Source: Vicinamibacteria bacterium
GTDB lineage: Bacteria > Acidobacteriota > Vicinamibacteria > Vicinamibacterales > UBA2999
Assembly: GCA_025938035.1 (NCBI GenBank)
Contig: JAICQE010000057.1
Span: 1 to 22,276, forward strand
Length of the DNA stretch: 22,276 bases
Reading direction: 5' to 3'
Made by a program: the position numbers and the translations under genes. Below are positions 21,361-22,276 of the stretch, piece after piece. The notes beneath the pieces are model-generated. The model did not search any database, was not told where the DNA came from, and was given only the letters and a program-made list of their open reading frames with translations. How positions within the stretch are numbered: position 1 is the first letter of the stretch; every line of letters begins with the position of its first letter.

Positions 21361-22276
21361 ATGGCTGACGACACGACGAAGGGTGCATCGCGCAAACGGC
21401 TGCTTGGGCTCGGGCTGGCCGCGGCTCTAGGCTTCGCGGCCGCCGTCGGGGCCGTGCTGGCGCAACCCGCAGCGGTCGAGGAGCTCGTGTTCGTCAACGG
21501 CAGCATCCACACGATGGACGCGAAGAATACGGTGGTCGCGACGGTGACCATTCGCAACGGGCGATTTGCCGCCGTCGGCGGCGCTGCTCCCCGGCCTGCC
21601 TCCGGACGTCGAATCATCGACCTGCGCAAGCGCACGGTGGTTCCGGGCATCATCGACAACCACAATCACATCGTCGCGATGGGCAACCGGCCCGGGTACC
21701 ACACGCCGCTGGAGAACGCGACGTCGATTGCCGACGTGCAGTCGATCATTGCGGCACGCGTGGCAGGTGCTCCGAAAGGCGTCTGGATCACGACCATCGG
21801 CGGATTCCATCGCAATCATCTGGTTGCGCCAACCGAGATGGCGCGTCTGCCGACGCTCGCCGAGCTCGATAAAGCCGCTCCCGGCAATCCAGTCTTCATC
21901 TCGGAGGGCTTCAACGGCCCGTCGGCCACGAACAGCGCCGGCAAGAAGGTTTTCGAGAGCCAGACACCGCCGATACCGGTGGCTGCGGACGGCGCGATCG
22001 CAGGAGGACCGCAGGCAACCGGCCGCGCGCTGCTGCTCCTCAGGCAGACGCTGCTGAACGAAGCCGAGCGGCGCCGGGGCGCGATCGATGCCCTGAACTA
22101 TGGGCTCAGCCTGGGTGTGACGACGCATCTCGATCAGGGCGTGTTCCAGGCAACCAACACGCCCAACGACGGCGCCGCGCACGAAGACAACTACACCATG
22201 CAGCTGCCGTTCGTGGCACTGCACCGGGACGGCCGCCTGCCCGCACGGCTGCGCATCAACTACCTGCATCAGGACG
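21361..22276 (+). CDS. amidohydrolase, YtcJ-like, Tat-exported (3' end outside window)
   Basis: Metal-dependent hydrolase of the amidohydrolase superfamily, subgroup 3 (YtcJ/ExoE type). Only the first 305 codons are inside the window; no stop is reached. An N-terminal SRKRLLGLGLAAALGFAAA stretch looks like a Tat-type leader ending near LAQPA (residue 36), so the enzyme is probably exported. The beta-sandwich opening EELVFVNGSIHTMD leads to the metal site VVPGIIDNHNH, with His101 and His103 as the HXH pair. GLSLGVTTHLDQG is the family's next landmark. The ATG at 21361 follows AAGGAA at five bases. Subgroup 3 enzymes act on N-acyl or cyclic amides, but the substrate cannot be read from the sequence. 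Confidence 0.9.
   Translation, partial: MADDTTKGASRKRLLGLGLAAALGFAAAVGAVLAQPAAVEELVFVNGSIHTMDAKNTVVATVTIRNGRFAAVGGAAPRPASGRRIIDLRKRTVVPGIIDNHNHIVAMGNRPGYHTPLENATSIADVQSIIAARVAGAPKGVWITTIGGFHRNHLVAPTEMARLPTLAELDKAAPGNPVFISEGFNGPSATNSAGKKVFESQTPPIPVAADGAIAGGPQATGRALLLLRQTLLNEAERRRGAIDALNYGLSLGVTTHLDQGVFQATNTPNDGAAHEDNYTMQLPFVALHRDGRLPARLRINYLHQD

Overview
The window reads as a piece of a GC-rich, free-living, respiring Gram-negative bacterium. Outer-membrane and lipoprotein signals, DUF4159 and DUF3500 proteins, a Rieske/cytochrome-b complex whose cytochrome b is fused to c-type domains, and spacers full of short palindromic word repeats together suggest Acidobacteriota, perhaps the Vicinamibacteria group. 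That placement is inference; no rRNA gene is present. No tRNA, CRISPR array, phage gene, transposase or insertion sequence was recognised.

Left part (1-10073): rpsL lies at the edge on the minus strand. A 367-base gap follows, containing a candidate structured RNA. Next, all on the minus strand, come a cytochrome b with two C-terminal cytochrome c domains, its Rieske partner, an LldP/GlcA-type lactate/glycolate permease, and the three subunits of a GlcDEF-type glycolate/D-lactate oxidase. larA, a lactate racemase with all four nickel-pincer contact residues, diverges from glcD across a very short shared promoter region. Read together, the genes can import a 2-hydroxy acid, interconvert its enantiomers, oxidise it into the quinone pool, and pass electrons on through the Rieske/b/c complex.

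Middle (10074-17079): a secreted endonuclease/exonuclease/phosphatase-fold lipoprotein, an outer-membrane beta-barrel candidate, two DUF4159 paralogues pointing away from each other, a MatB/ACSF3-like acyl-CoA synthetase, a Bcp-type peroxiredoxin, a dodecin (TTG start with a strong ribosome binding site) and an SRPBCC-fold protein.

Right part (17080-22276): a cupredoxin lipoprotein, a secreted alpha/beta hydrolase, a DUF3500 protein with a Gly/Pro/Ala-rich tandem-repeat insert, a RodZ-like HTH membrane protein, and the first 305 codons of a Tat-exported amidohydrolase that runs off the window.

Two patterns cut across genes. Nearly every spacer holds its own family of short degenerate words, often as an inverted pair, and several run into gene ends (glcF C-terminus, the EEP signal peptide, the hydrolase N-terminus). 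Several genes also have a -10-like hexamer only 6-8 bases before the start codon, as expected for leaderless mRNAs.
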